A stretch of DNA of 64,000 bases from Daphnia carinata (taxonomy: Eukaryota > Arthropoda > Branchiopoda > Diplostraca > Daphniidae): NCBI RefSeq assembly GCF_022539665.2, contig NC_081339.1, positions 9,297,367 through 9,361,366 of the forward strand, read 5' to 3'. Of the stretch, positions 23,624-34,125 are shown piece after piece. How positions within the stretch are numbered: the first letter of the stretch is position 1; each line of letters starts with the position of its first letter. The position numbers and the translations under genes were made by a program. Under the pieces are notes generated by a model. That model was not told the origin of the DNA. It saw only the letters and a list, made by a program, of their open reading frames with translations, and ran no database searches.

Positions 23624-24110
23624 ACTGGCCGTTAGATGTAGCGTAAACGAATGGTTGTTGCTGCTATTACGTGTAAAGGTCGAACATCCCCACACATCGC
23701 TTATCGAAATATTGTCTTTTAATCGTGAATCACAATTAACAAGTACATCGTAATCTGTGGTAATTTGAATGGATAAAGTCAACAGTTACAGGGTGATCAC
23801 AGATCCTTAAGTTTGTGCAAATTTATCGCAGAGTAAGAAAACGTAAAAAAAACGCCGTCGTGAAACGCGTTGACTTTGCGAATGGCCTTAAACGGGCAAA
23901 ATTTGAACTTTTTACCTGTTGCCATGACAATGATGTCTGTTTGTATGCTACTTAAGGAAAGTGTGAAAATGGCTGGTTTTTTAGCTTTTTTAAAATATCT
24001 TTTTCTTAGTAATTATCCTACACAGCAAACAGGTACCCACTGTATGTGCAAATGTGAAACCAGATGTTAGTGCAAAATTGTGAATGGTAGTAAGAAATGA
24101 AATTAGAAAC
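23624..24110. other. Intergenic, nothing recognised
   Basis: No supported gene or repeat is seen between the MITE and the foldback element. Confidence 0.4.
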
Positions 24111-24331
24111 GGTAGAATCTATTGCACCGAAATATTTCGTTGCAATAACGGCCTTTTCCCGCAACGAAATCTTTCGGTGCACTAGGTGGCCTTATTCGCT
24201 ATGGCACCGAAAGATTTCCTTGCACTTAAAAGTTGTTTCTAGCCTATCAAGGTGTATCACCGAAAGATTTCATTGCAATAGGGGAAAAGGCCGTTATTGC
24301 AACAAAATATTTCGGTGCAATAGATTCTACC
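24111..24331. mobile_element. Foldback element with long inverted repeats
   Basis: The left arm (24111 to about 24183) starts GGTAGAATCTATTGCACCG, and its inverted copy ends CGGTGCAATAGATTCTACC at 24331. The arms pair over about 70 bases with a few mismatches, leaving a short spacer. Inside, a motif like GCACCGAAAGATTTCNTTGCA recurs at least five times in both directions. No clear target duplication was found, so the boundaries could extend slightly. Confidence 0.8.
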
Positions 24332-24444
24332 AAAGGACCACGGTTTAAATAATTAGAATTTCAAAAGAAATATAATAACTTATCGTTTAAAATGAAAGAA
24401 ATGAATTACGAGGAGTAGCAGAAATCATTGCAGGCTACCCATTG

Positions 24445-24826
24445 TTATTTATAATAATCAGTAGCCTTTGTAGTGTAGTATAGTGAAGCCTCAGTGTAAT
24501 AAGCCGGGACAGTGTAGGTGGTGGGTACTCAGTACTTGGGAGCCTCGGAATAGTAGCTCGGTGCGGCATACTCTGCTGTGTATTCAGAAGCCTTTGTATT
24601 GTAGTATTGCGTAGCTTCAGTCTGCTAATCATAGGGAGCATCAGTGTAGTGATCGTGGTGGGTGTAGGGCAGCGTAAGTGGTTGTGTAGGATTCAACTTT
24701 CTGGGTGTAAGGATGCCGTTCGGATTTCAATTCAGAGTAATACTTGAATAAATCTCGATTTTCTCGTTCCACCCCAGTTATTACACTCTGTCGAAGATAT
24801 ACGTGAACGAAATGGGATCCAGACAA
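24445..24826 (-). pseudogene. Tyr-rich YYTEA-repeat protein pseudogene fragment
   Basis: On the minus strand the upstream part reads YSELKSERHPYTQKVESYTT. After a one-base frame change comes a repeat region with YYNTKASEYTAEY, SYYSEAPKY, AYYTEASLYYTTKATDYYK and a TAA at 24445-24447. Two further stops interrupt it: TAG in the DAPYD-QTEA segment and TGA after EAPKY. Repeats of this kind resemble the Tyr-rich extracellular or cuticle-associated proteins of crustaceans (inference). No signal peptide exon was identified. Confidence 0.65.
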
Positions 24827-24831
24827 TCTTT

Positions 24832-26619
24832 TTTTTTTCTTTTTTTTTTTTTACCGCATTCACCTTGTAATGACTCCACTCTGGTGTTTCCCACCACATC
24901 CTGTTGGGAACTGACCGTCTGGCAGTTCAGCTCCCTAACATGGACGTGTATCCACAGGCCCTGCAATTATAGGAGCCACATGATTGCTGGGAAGAGACAC
25001 AAAAATACAAGGTAAAAAAGAGCAAGTTACTGACAACTAAGTTTCTTTATGAACTGTTGCCGCATATGCTTCAAATGCCAAAAAATGAACGGTCGATTTA
25101 TTCTACCCGCAAATGAAGCGGTCACCAGTGCGGAAACTTTGCCAACGTCAGTTGACGAACGTCTGTCCCAAGTAGTGGCTGATTTTGACTGTTACCAGTT
25201 TCCGTGAAACAAATTAATAAAGTGAAACTATAGTAATGGCGATGATGGGCGGCTTCTCGTGCGACGTTTTTCGTCTTAACGTTCATACTAAATTAGTAAC
25301 TGGAGGGCTAGTCGCGAGAGTTTTGTATGTGTACTTGTTTCCTGCCGTTCTATTAAATCATCAGGTTGGAGCGAGAATTTTTCTTCGTGGTTAGAGAGCC
25401 CCACTCAAATCAATTTGCAGTCGCGATGGGTAACGCAAGTCAAGGCAGGTCCACCATTGAAGACGCAGCGCAGAAAATGGTCCACGAAAATCATTGGCAC
25501 GTGTTCGGTTATGACCAATAATTATTAAACAGAATATTTTGGCCGATAGCCACAACCAGCATGGTAAAACTATTAAAACACTGAGTTCCATAAATAATTT
25601 GATTGAAAAATTTGATATGTGCTATAATAATGCAGATGGCTTACGCTAGCTATTATTGCGGGAAATTCCCGCACGGTCAGCCTTATCCCGCGCAGCGCAA
25701 AGATGGTTTCTTCATCGGCGGATGAAAATTGCCAAAAGAAGAACTGAAATCTCTATGCCCAGTAAAATGTCACCCAGCAAATACCACGTCTGGATGGAGC
25801 TTCTGCTGGAAACACACAAGGAACTGGATGTCTGCTAAATTTTTAAAAATTCCCCAAAGTCATCGGCCGATGTTAATGGAAAAATGAATCAGTTGCGATG
25901 TATCACATGAAAATCACGCAACTCGTCATTCGTGAAAGATAAGGATATTTGGGGCACAAGCCCCGCCTCTAGGCGACGTTTTTACGGCAACTTGAGCTGT
26001 GCTGCAGCGTCTTTCTTATGGGCTTCATTCATAGGTTTTCATCAGGTGCATAAATTTCATTCATTAATCTGTATTTTGCGACATGCTTCTATGCACTCCC
26101 TATTGCAGCATAATACGAAATAATTGTAGCAATGTCTGGTAAACGCACATTTCCCACATAAGAGGAAGAAATAATATCTCCATGTCCACTAAAATATCGC
26201 CCAGTAAATACTAAGTCCGAGGGGACCTGACGCAGAACGCACACAGCATCCATAGTAGACGACTGTTGCTTTTTTTGAAATTTCTTTTACAATATATACA
26301 ATGTTCCAATTTAGATTATCCAGGCTTCTTTTGGTCAATAGCAATGTTTGGCGCATGGTCAGCAATGATTTTATGCTATGCATTAGAGTGTATAACTATA
26401 TGCATTAGAAAAATACTTACGTATATATATGTGTAGCGTGCCATTCATTTTCCCTCATGCCTACCACCAGTCATAATTTTTGATTATGGGTAGTTAAAAA
26501 TTTAGATAACTACACCATAATATTTATAATCGCAACATGGAACTTTGGTTACTCTTATGAAAAGTGCTAAGGAATTAAACAATATTTAATGTAACAAACT
26601 TGCTGTAGTGGCGAGAGAT
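24832..26619. other. Intergenic, minor internal repeat only
   Basis: No gene is supported. A ~60-bp segment near 25734-25790 (agaactgaaatctctatgcc...) recurs, diverged, near 26160-26222. There is a T-rich tract at 24830-24852. Confidence 0.4.
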
Positions 26620-27057
26620 TGATTACACTGCAGATAAGTAACAATACTTCAGGATACAATACTCGAAAACTGGATTCCATTAACAAGATTCAAAGCATTT
26701 TTGAGCAGTTTGTTATGAAGAAATAATGCAGCAAAATGACAATAACTACATGTAGATGAATAGTCTTGCCGTATTAAAAAGTTGGATTAGGTTAGAAAGA
26801 GTTGAAAGACAGGTATTTCAGGTTAAAAAGAAATGTAATATTTGTTTCTTATCTGAAAGAACTAAGATATTGTTAAAATATTGGCATGATGCCAAGAATG
26901 TTCGATGGTTAAACTTGAATGTAGCCTTCATGTGCCTGTCGAAATCTACTACGACGCACCTGGGTAGATTGATTGCATTTATATTTCCACCACGCTTGCG
27001 ATAAACGAAATATACAGAAATAATCAGACATACTTTAAATATTAAATTATGTGAAAT
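26620..27057 (-). repeat. 3' flank shared, inverted, with the intact cuticle gene
   Basis: The reverse complement of this stretch matches 56994-57430 downstream of the intact cuticle gene. Shared landmarks include ggcatcatgccaata, tgcattatttcttcat and gcaagtgtggtggaaatataaatgc. So the two loci derive from a duplication of the whole gene with its 3' flank. Confidence 0.85.
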
Positions 27058-27245
27058 CTAGTAAATCTTGTAACCCTTTCCATTGAAGGGGATGTGAACG
27101 GGGGCAACGGGGAGCTCGTATTCATGGACGGGAGCAACTGGGAGCTCATATTCATGGACGGGGACCACGGGCAAGTAATCACCTTTGGGCTGGAATCCAG
27201 CATCATCAGCGGTCCAGGTCAAAGTGAATTTCTCGCCTTCAGGTG

Positions 27246-27481
27246 TGTAAAACAAAAAGACGCGTTGACTCTCACTGTTTCTTTATTGTTCAGCACACAC
27301 ACACACAGAGGGGATTAAAAACGTGGTCGAAACGAAAGGAGGAACTGAATACAACGCACAAAAAAAAGGGGGGGGGGCGTAATAACTACGCACATATATT
27401 GCTGTGTTGCCAAATAAAAACTGAATTAAACGGATTCTTGGGTAAATGAATAAGCGGCAACGTTTGTATCAATTTTTAACA
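27246..27481 (-). repeat. 3' LTR of the Copia element
   Basis: This 236-bp LTR carries an AATAAA signal on the minus strand near 27283-27288 and a (CA)n tract. The gag-pol stop codon lies inside its first bases. Confidence 0.95.
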
Positions 27482-30400
27482 CCCTCCCTCAAACGGTGCA
27501 ACGTAAGGCCGCTTATTGACTCCGATCTTCTCTCTTAACTCCTCGAATCTTGGGGCCGGCAATGGTTTTGTCAAAATATCGGCTAGCTGCTGACTTGTTT
27601 CCACGTATGTTGCATTGATAACCGAGTTTTCCTGTTGCTCACGGATGTAATGATACCGCACGTCTATATGTTTGGTCCGCTTATGAAATTCCGGGTTAAA
27701 AACCAATTTGATTGCGCTCTGGTTGTCACATTTGAGTTCAGTTGGCTGTTGTTGAGGGAAACCGATACTTGCAAGCAGATTCCTGATCCATACCGTTTCT
27801 TTAGTTGCTTCGCAGGCAGCAATGTATTCTGCCTGGGTCGTTGATGTTGCGACAATCGGCTGTTTTTGACTGCACCAAGCAACTGAACCGCGGCCCAAAG
27901 TTAAAATGTAGCCAGTGACTGATCTGCGGGTATCAGGACAACGCGCATAGTCTGAGTCTGTATATGCTATTAGGTTTGTTGGTGTGCTCCCTAAAACCAA
28001 ACCGTATTCAACTGTCCCTTTTAAATAGGCCAAGATCCATTTGACAGCTTTCCAATGGGCTGGTCCTGGGCGATCACAAAAACGGGCCACTTGGCCAACG
28101 GCGTAGGCTATGTCGGGTCTTGTTGTGACTGCTGCGTATAACAGGGCACCTACTGCTTCACGATAGGGGACCGCCTTCATTTCATCTTCCTGCTCTTTAT
28201 TTGAAGGACACATAGTTTTGGTGAGGCAGGTATGTGGGTCTGCTGGTGTGTTCTTTGGATGGCATTCTGCCATTCCGAATTTCTCTAGTACCTTTTTGTG
28301 GTGCTCACGTTGTGACAGAAAAAGAGTTCGCTTCGAACGGTCTCGTGTGATTTCTAAACCAACGAAACGTGTGGCCAGGCTAATTTTCATCTCGAATTGA
28401 TGTTGAAGATGCTTCACAAGTCTGGTCAGTTTGTTTCTCTCGTTGCTCGCGAGCAGGCCGTCATCTACCCAAATTGCTACCACGGTAAAAAACGGACCGT
28501 CCAGTTCATAGAAGATACAAGGGTCTGCTTCGCTTTGTTTAAGACCGTTGGCTACCATACAGTTTGTGAGCATTTGATTCCAAGTTCGCGAAGCTTGTTT
28601 TAGTCCATAAATACTTTTGTTCAGACGACAGACGAGTTCTTCGGATCCTTCCGTGACAAAACCTTGTGGCTGCTCCATGTATAGTTCTTCGGTCAGTACA
28701 CCATTAAGAAAAGCTGTTTTTGCATCTATTTGAATAACTTCAAGATCCTTAGATGCAATGATTGATAACACTGCCCGAAGGGAATCGTGCTTCACAACTG
28801 GAGCAAAAGTTTCACCGTAGTCAATTCCCGGCTTTTGTGTAAATCCTTTGGCTACAAGGCGCGCTTTGTAGTGCTGAAATCCATCTTCACTTTGTTTAAT
28901 TTTGAATACCCAACGATTTTTGATGGGCTTTCTGTTAGTTGGTCGTGGAACCAAATTCCATGTACTGTTAGCTATCAGAGAATCATACTCTTCTTGCATT
29001 GCAGTAATCCAGACGTGATTGTCCTTTCCACAGACAGCTTCTTCATACGACATAGGTTCTTTTCGTGACACTTGTGATTCTTGAGCACCTAAAAGTGCGT
29101 TGGTTTGTGGCTCCTCCTCAAGTTGCTCTTCTGGTTCTTCGTCAATGATCCATTCCCCATTCTCCATCCATTTTGGTTTGGATCTATCTCTAGCAGACCG
29201 TCGAGCACCTTCGCTAGGCTGATTTGTTGCGGCATCTGTTCCGTTTCTGTTATTGACTAGTACGGGTGTAGATTGTTGCTCTTCACTTTGTTCATTTTGA
29301 TCATCGGAGTGTTTTGCGTTGATTTGTTCTATAGGTTGAGGCTCTGCCGTTGTTTGTGGTTCATCATCGTTTGTTCCAACAGCGATTTCTTCGGCGAAAA
29401 TGACGTCACGACTGACTTTCAGCTTACGCGTGCACGGGTTCCAGAATCTGTAGGCCTTTTGTCTTTCATTGTAACCAACAAAAATGGTCTTTTCAGCCTT
29501 CGCCTCAAGTTTGTGCCTGGTTTGATCAGGAATGTGAACATAGGCGATTGATCCAAAAACTCTAAGGTGTGACAAATCGGGTTTTCTTTCATACCATTTC
29601 TCAAAAGGAGTTGTATCAACGGTGGATGTCAGTGACCTGTTCAGCACATACACAGCACAATGCACGGCCTCAGCCCAGAGCTCCAGTGGAATAGTTTTTG
29701 CATGCAGGAGGCTTCTCGCAGCTTCCATTATAGTCCTATTGTCTCTTTCCGCGACGCCATTCTGCTCGGGAGTCCTGGGAGCGCTGGTCTGATGCATGAC
29801 ATCATGTTTCACGAGATATTGCTTAAAGTCATTATTTAGATATTCACCACCGTTGTCTGAACGCAATACCTTTATGTCGTGTCCAGTCTCACTTTTTAGT
29901 CGATGGAGGTAGTTTTCAAAATGTCCTCGAGTTTCAGATTTGTTTTTCATGAAATACACGACTCGGAAACCGCTGTAGTCATCCTTGAAAGCAACAAAGT
30001 ATCTTGAACCTGAAGGTGTTGCAACGCTCATTGGTCCACATACATCTGAATGGACAAGCTCTCCTATAGTCTTAGCTCTAGTGCGGCCATTTTTGGGAAA
30101 AGGTAGGCGATGACTCTTACCATACGCGCATCCTGCGCAGGGTGCTGGAATAGAGGTGTCTCCCATTGTGAGTCCTGTCACCTGTTCGCCGCTAGCCATT
30201 TTTCTTACTGTTTCGTAGTTAATATGTCCAAGCCTCTGATGCCATGTTTCAATTGAGGGCGGACTTGCAGTTAAAGCGAATTCAGGTAAATGCTGGTTCG
30301 GCGATGATGTTTCTGCCAACATCTCAAGATGGTAAAGCCTCTTATCTGCTCGTGTTCCTATCAGCGTTTCTTCGCCGTTTTTGGATATGCTTACGTTTGT

Positions 30401-31609
30401 GGCAGTGAACAAGGCGTCAAAACCAAGATCTGCTGCTGCTCCGATGGAAAACAAGTTTGCTCCGAGTCCAGGGACGAACAGGACATCTCTGATAATTCCC
30501 TTTTTCCATTGATTGTTTAGACGAACTTTAATTGGTATATCTCCCATTCCAACGGCTTGCAGTGGTTGGCTGTCAGAACCGATTCCCTTGATTGACCAAT
30601 GGGTTGGATTGATTTGTCGAAAGGAAATGAAGAAACAACGTTGGTCGCTCATGTGAGACGTGCAACCTGAATCTGCATACCAGTCAGTCTTCCTGCGATG
30701 CGAAAAATAGGCGAAAGACATAAAACAGAAATTGTCATCCAAATTTGAATGTTCGTGTTGTTTTGTCGATCGAGCTACATAAGCTGACGGTGTTGTTTTT
30801 TCGTTCAAAGCTGCAGACACGGCTGATGCAATTTCTTCATCTCGATGTTTTTTACGACAGACTTTTTCGCCATGGCCTACTTTCTTGCAATACTCACAGA
30901 TATGGTCTACCCACTTGTTCTTCTTTGTGGCTGGATTATTTAGGCGTCCGGGTATAGACTGACGAGCAAAGAAGGCTGCATTTATTTCTTCGGAACCACC
31001 GTGGATTTTGCTTATGGTTTCTTCTTTTAAAAGTCGAGCCGTTAGGGTAGCAATTGTTTGGTCTTCAATAGGGACGCTGTCCCAGGCGGAAAAAAAATGG
31101 CGGTAGCTCGGTGGTAAAGTTGTTAGGATTTTAGCAATTACTTGGTTGTCCACCGGAGCTCCCATATCCTTTAATTGGGTGGCCATGGCCTCGATGGCTG
31201 CAATGTGTGCCATGATGCTGTTACCTTCTACATATTTGTAGTCGAAAAACTGTTGCTGCACTAGTAGAAGATTTTCTGCTGAATTATTTTGATGCTGTGC
31301 CAACAATCGAACCCACATTTCATGAGATGTCTTGCAATTCATTAGCATCTCGTTAATCGAATCTTCTACAGTAGCTGAAATGTAATTACGAACAACAATA
31401 TCTTTTTCATACCATGCAGTAATTTCTGCTGTGTTGGTGACATCACCAGCCTCATTCTTGACCTCCTGTGGAATTTTAGTTTTCCCCAGGACAACGTCAC
31501 TCAACTTTTGACTTTCAAGCACAAGGCTAAGGCGATACTTCCACATTGTGAAGTTGCTTCCATTAAATCTGGTGATGTGGCTGACATCTTTAAAAGAAAA
31601 GCTTGACAT
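27476..31609 (-). CDS. Copia Gag-Pol polyprotein, intact
   Basis: The 1,377-residue frame has the Copia domain order. A gag domain comes first, with the zinc knuckle CEYCKKVGHGEKVC at about residue 240. The aspartic protease motif is DSGC (about 315). Integrase follows with the HHCC region (WHQRLGHIN ... CAGCAYGKSH) and the D-D-E core (HSDVCGP, SDNGGEYL, PEQNGVAERDN). Reverse transcriptase has KTAFLNG, YGLKQASRTW and the catalytic box in IWVDDGLLA (WVDD rather than the usual YVDD). RNase H includes AYTDSDYARC and TSTTQAEYIAA. It makes the virus-like particle, cleaves itself, copies RNA into DNA and integrates it. The start at 31609 lies about 60 bases after the 5' LTR. No frameshift separates gag and pol, as is normal in many Copia elements. 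Confidence 0.95.
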   Translation of the reverse strand: MSSFSFKDVSHITRFNGSNFTMWKYRLSLVLESQKLSDVVLGKTKIPQEVKNEAGDVTNTAEITAWYEKDIVVRNYISATVEDSINEMLMNCKTSHEMWVRLLAQHQNNSAENLLLVQQQFFDYKYVEGNSIMAHIAAIEAMATQLKDMGAPVDNQVIAKILTTLPPSYRHFFSAWDSVPIEDQTIATLTARLLKEETISKIHGGSEEINAAFFARQSIPGRLNNPATKKNKWVDHICEYCKKVGHGEKVCRKKHRDEEIASAVSAALNEKTTPSAYVARSTKQHEHSNLDDNFCFMSFAYFSHRRKTDWYADSGCTSHMSDQRCFFISFRQINPTHWSIKGIGSDSQPLQAVGMGDIPIKVRLNNQWKKGIIRDVLFVPGLGANLFSIGAAADLGFDALFTATNVSISKNGEETLIGTRADKRLYHLEMLAETSSPNQHLPEFALTASPPSIETWHQRLGHINYETVRKMASGEQVTGLTMGDTSIPAPCAGCAYGKSHRLPFPKNGRTRAKTIGELVHSDVCGPMSVATPSGSRYFVAFKDDYSGFRVVYFMKNKSETRGHFENYLHRLKSETGHDIKVLRSDNGGEYLNNDFKQYLVKHDVMHQTSAPRTPEQNGVAERDNRTIMEAARSLLHAKTIPLELWAEAVHCAVYVLNRSLTSTVDTTPFEKWYERKPDLSHLRVFGSIAYVHIPDQTRHKLEAKAEKTIFVGYNERQKAYRFWNPCTRKLKVSRDVIFAEEIAVGTNDDEPQTTAEPQPIEQINAKHSDDQNEQSEEQQSTPVLVNNRNGTDAATNQPSEGARRSARDRSKPKWMENGEWIIDEEPEEQLEEEPQTNALLGAQESQVSRKEPMSYEEAVCGKDNHVWITAMQEEYDSLIANSTWNLVPRPTNRKPIKNRWVFKIKQSEDGFQHYKARLVAKGFTQKPGIDYGETFAPVVKHDSLRAVLSIIASKDLEVIQIDAKTAFLNGVLTEELYMEQPQGFVTEGSEELVCRLNKSIYGLKQASRTWNQMLTNCMVANGLKQSEADPCIFYELDGPFFTVVAIWVDDGLLASNERNKLTRLVKHLQHQFEMKISLATRFVGLEITRDRSKRTLFLSQREHHKKVLEKFGMAECHPKNTPADPHTCLTKTMCPSNKEQEDEMKAVPYREAVGALLYAAVTTRPDIAYAVGQVARFCDRPGPAHWKAVKWILAYLKGTVEYGLVLGSTPTNLIAYTDSDYARCPDTRRSVTGYILTLGRGSVAWCSQKQPIVATSTTQAEYIAACEATKETVWIRNLLASIGFPQQQPTELKCDNQSAIKLVFNPEFHKRTKHIDVRYHYIREQQENSVINATYVETSQQLADILTKPLPAPRFEELREKIGVNKRPYVAPFEGGC
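27482..27491 (-). promoter_or_regulatory. Copia polypurine tract
   Basis: On the minus strand GAGGGAGGG directly precedes the 3' LTR. This is the expected plus-strand primer site for reverse transcription. Confidence 0.8.
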
Positions 31610-31651
31610 GTTTGCGATCTATTTGACGAGATTAACTGGAGAGCGTTAAAT

Positions 31652-31666
31652 CCTGGGCCCATAACC
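31652..31666 (-). promoter_or_regulatory. Copia primer binding site
   Basis: On the minus strand GGTTATGGGCCCAGG immediately follows the 5' LTR. It matches the known Copia pattern of priming by an internal half of initiator tRNA-Met. Confidence 0.85.
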
Positions 31667-31902
31667 TGTAAAACAAAAAGACGCGTTGACTCTCACTGTT
31701 TCTTTATTGTTCAGCACACACACACACAGAGGGGATTAAAAACGTGGTCGAAACGAACAGAGGAACTGAATACAACGCACAAAAAAAAAGGGGGGGGGCG
31801 TAATAACTACGCACATATATTGCTGTGTTGCCAAATAAAAACTGAATTAAACGGATTCTTGGGTAAATGTATAAGCGGCAACGTTTGTATCAATTTTTAA
31901 CA
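31667..31902 (-). repeat. 5' LTR of the Copia element
   Basis: This 236-bp copy carries the promoter for the minus-strand transcript. It differs from the 3' LTR by two adjacent-region substitutions near 31761, one base at the A/G homopolymer and one near the end. Confidence 0.95.
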
Positions 31903-32302
31903 AGGTGAAACCCAGTCGTAAGATCCCTTGTTGGTGTTGCCCATAACATCTTCGTAGGTGGCCTTTCCGTAAGAATCGTAAGCGACTCCTTGCATCTTCT
32001 TCTGGACTTGAGATTCTTCACGGGTTGTGTAGTCAGACTGGGCGTAACTGTGGTTAAAGGGATTTCATGTTTTGAAATATGAAAATCTATAGTCTCTTTG
32101 TTATTACGCATAAACCATGAAAATGATTTACCTCACTGGCTGCTGCCATCGATGTTGCGCTCGTCGGATTGGCTAGTGACTCTAATGTCAGCATATTTGT
32201 TATCCTTGTAGTTTAGTGTGGGGTAGGCTGGTGCGGGGTAGGCTGGTGCGGGGTAGGCTGGGGCTGGGTAGGCTGGTGTGGGGTAGGCTCAACTTAGAAT
32301 CG

Positions 32303-32369
32303 TCCAACGCGTTGGACCGTTTCACAGACTTCGGCACAACGTTTCTGTGAAACGGTTCAACGCGTTGGA
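32303..32369. repeat. 25-bp inverted repeat (strong hairpin)
   Basis: The arms 32303-32327 and 32345-32369 are reverse complements with a single mismatch, separated by 17 bases. Each arm contains the palindrome CAACGCGTTG. The hairpin begins 14 bases from the point where the cuticle pseudogene is truncated. Confidence 0.9.
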
Positions 32370-33394
32370 ACCAGAGATCCTGTCGGCCAAAAGTGCAAAC
32401 GTAAATGTAAATACGGTCAAACGCAAAAACCGTCTGCTAAAAAGTCGTTTATTGAATTTTAGAAAAAAAACAAAGCAAACAGAGCCTGTAGAATTGGAAG
32501 GAAATCTTTTAGATTTAGTAAGTAGTAAATTTCTGATTGCATGAACAATACGAAATCAATTTCCCTTATTCTCGTTTATTTCGAAACTAAAACTGATTTC
32601 ATAGCTAAATTGAAGATTCTGGAAATTAACACTAAATTGTTGGAAAAGTCGGGCTTATTTTGCCGGGCTTATTTTCAAGCCCCACAATTTGACAAAAATG
32701 GTATACCACTTGAAATTCTATAAAAATTTAATCGTTTTACACAAAATTAAACTTTGCTTTTAGGAAAATTATTCGTTTTCTTGGCAAACCAGCTGTTTCT
32801 TACCTATATTGAATTTCCCGATGGGGATTCTGTCTAGATGAGATGATAGAGTGGGAAAGCTATACCCTTCCCACTTTTCCATTTTAGGAAAAATTTCAGA
32901 TTTTCCTAAAAATACATAATTGCGATTCAGAAAACACGGAAATCACTGCCATGGTAAGATATTGACTTTGGAGAAACAGGCCTTATTAGAATATTTTTGT
33001 TTAAATTTTTCAGAATTTGTTTATAATTTTCTTGGGCTTTTTTTACCAATTTACCGTTTGTTTTACAAAACTAGCAACGACACACAAGTGCACCGTCTAC
33101 CAACTTTTAGAATTCTATGTTGACTACTAATATGAAAATACGAAATGAATCGCTTTGCGAATACAATTATGGTTTTACTAGATAGTCTACCTTAACATTG
33201 TTTCCAATCATATGTATTGTTGATCTGTTTGAGTACAAGATGGAGAAGCAACGGATAAAATAATCTCATTTTAAGTTTTAGTTTTTACCTTTAAAATACT
33301 TAGTGAATACTTGCTTAATTCTTTACAAAAAATTGTGGAACAAGGAATTTTGGTTGGAATAGAATACCCTTTATCTCACTAACGAAGCAGTAGG
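32370..33394. other. Intergenic, nothing recognised
   Basis: AT-rich sequence. A 65-codon Lys-rich frame at 32347-32544 begins inside the hairpin and is not supported as a gene. Confidence 0.4.
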
Positions 33395-34093
33395 TGTAAC
33401 GAATCGTCTAGCGAAGCCCTTTCTTACCTTCTTTCTCAATAGACTAGAACCTCATACCTGTAGCCCCTTGTTACTCAGAGCCTTCATTTACTAACCTAGT
33501 TGTAAACTCCCTTAAGAATATAAAAATAATGAAGACATGTCTGGGCACGCTGGCTAAAAATAGATTTATTTTGGTTGGTCCGAGATTGCCCGAAATGGCC
33601 TAAAACCGCCCGAATTTGCCCGCCTATACCTCTTCATGGCGCCCAAAATCGCCCGATATCGCCCGATATCGCCGCCTATCCGTTAACACTGTCCCGTAGG
33701 ACTCTCACGGTCGATGGCTAACATATAAGAAGCCATCGACAACTCACAGTAGTTAGTCGATCCTGGAAGAACTATCTTGTGTAGACCTTCAGCGCCCTTC
33801 CGAGCCGCTACCTCCTCCTCTCCAGCTGAAGCGTAAGTCTTCTCTTAATAATATTCCCTACTTGTCTTAGCTATCCATTGGTCGTTTAAGCCAAGTAACT
33901 TGATATGCCACTGTAGGCCCTTGCCTTCGATCTGTTCAATCTATTGACTACTTGTGGTCTCTTAATACACGTTATTCTATCGTACACGTATTGTCTTACG
34001 CTTATTTGTACACGACATTGTGAGTAGCAGCGCCGCGTTTAGTTGTATTTTCAGTATTGGAGGCAACATGACAACGTCGTGTCCTCCTCTACA
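33395..34093 (+). repeat. 5' LTR of the outer Gypsy element
   Basis: This 699-bp LTR has a TATA-like box (tataag, 33724-33729). It lacks a 42-base segment present in the 3' LTR and in the solo LTR at 9511. Confidence 0.95.
33722..33729 (+). promoter_or_regulatory. TATA-like box in the outer 5' LTR
   Basis: The sequence catataag is about 30 bases upstream of cacagtagttagtcg, a plausible transcription start. The same box is at 53921-53928 in the 3' LTR and is kept as catataaa in the solo LTR. Confidence 0.5.
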
Positions 34094-34095
34094 TC

Positions 34096-34107
34096 TGGTG
34101 GCAGCGG
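34096..34107 (+). promoter_or_regulatory. Outer Gypsy primer binding site
   Basis: TGGTGGCAGCGG begins two bases after the LTR end. It starts with TGG, the complement of a tRNA CCA end. The tRNA was not identified. Confidence 0.6.
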
Positions 34108-34125
34108 TTTTTGAACTCACTTACA

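Larger units (their letters stand above)
27246..31902 (-). mobile_element. Complete Copia (Ty1/copia) LTR retrotransposon
   Basis: The two 236-bp LTRs (27246-27481 and 31667-31902) read TGTTAAAAATTG...GTTTTACA on the minus strand and differ at about four positions (~98% identical). The 5-bp target duplication aggtg is exact (27241-27245 and 31903-31907). A Copia-type primer binding site, a polypurine tract and a single uninterrupted 1,377-codon gag-pol frame are present. It is structurally able to be active and is inserted in a cuticle pseudogene exon. Confidence 0.97.
27058..32289 (-). pseudogene. RR-1 cuticle pseudogene split by a Copia insertion
   Basis: Exon 3 is in two pieces, 32047-31903 and 27245-27058, on either side of the Copia element. 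Together they encode TTREESQVQKKMQGVAYDSY, an RR-1 core, two PVAPVHEYEL repeats and the KIY-TAG end. Exon 2 (32289-32132) encodes AYPAPAYPAPAY repeats and SDERNIDGSSQ, but its end reads CAG TGA G|gtaaat where the intact paralogue has CAG TGG AG|gtaaat. That one-base loss creates a stop. Upstream of 32289 the similarity stops abruptly, so the signal peptide and exon 1 are missing. The gene was probably dead apart from the insertion. Confidence 0.9.

Noticed and set aside
28218-30957. Several plus-strand open frames of 60-93 codons
   Set aside because: They are antisense to the intact Copia gag-pol frame and carry no motifs.
32347-32544. Lys-rich 65-codon open frame
   Set aside because: It begins inside a hairpin arm and has no supporting homology or neighbouring exon.
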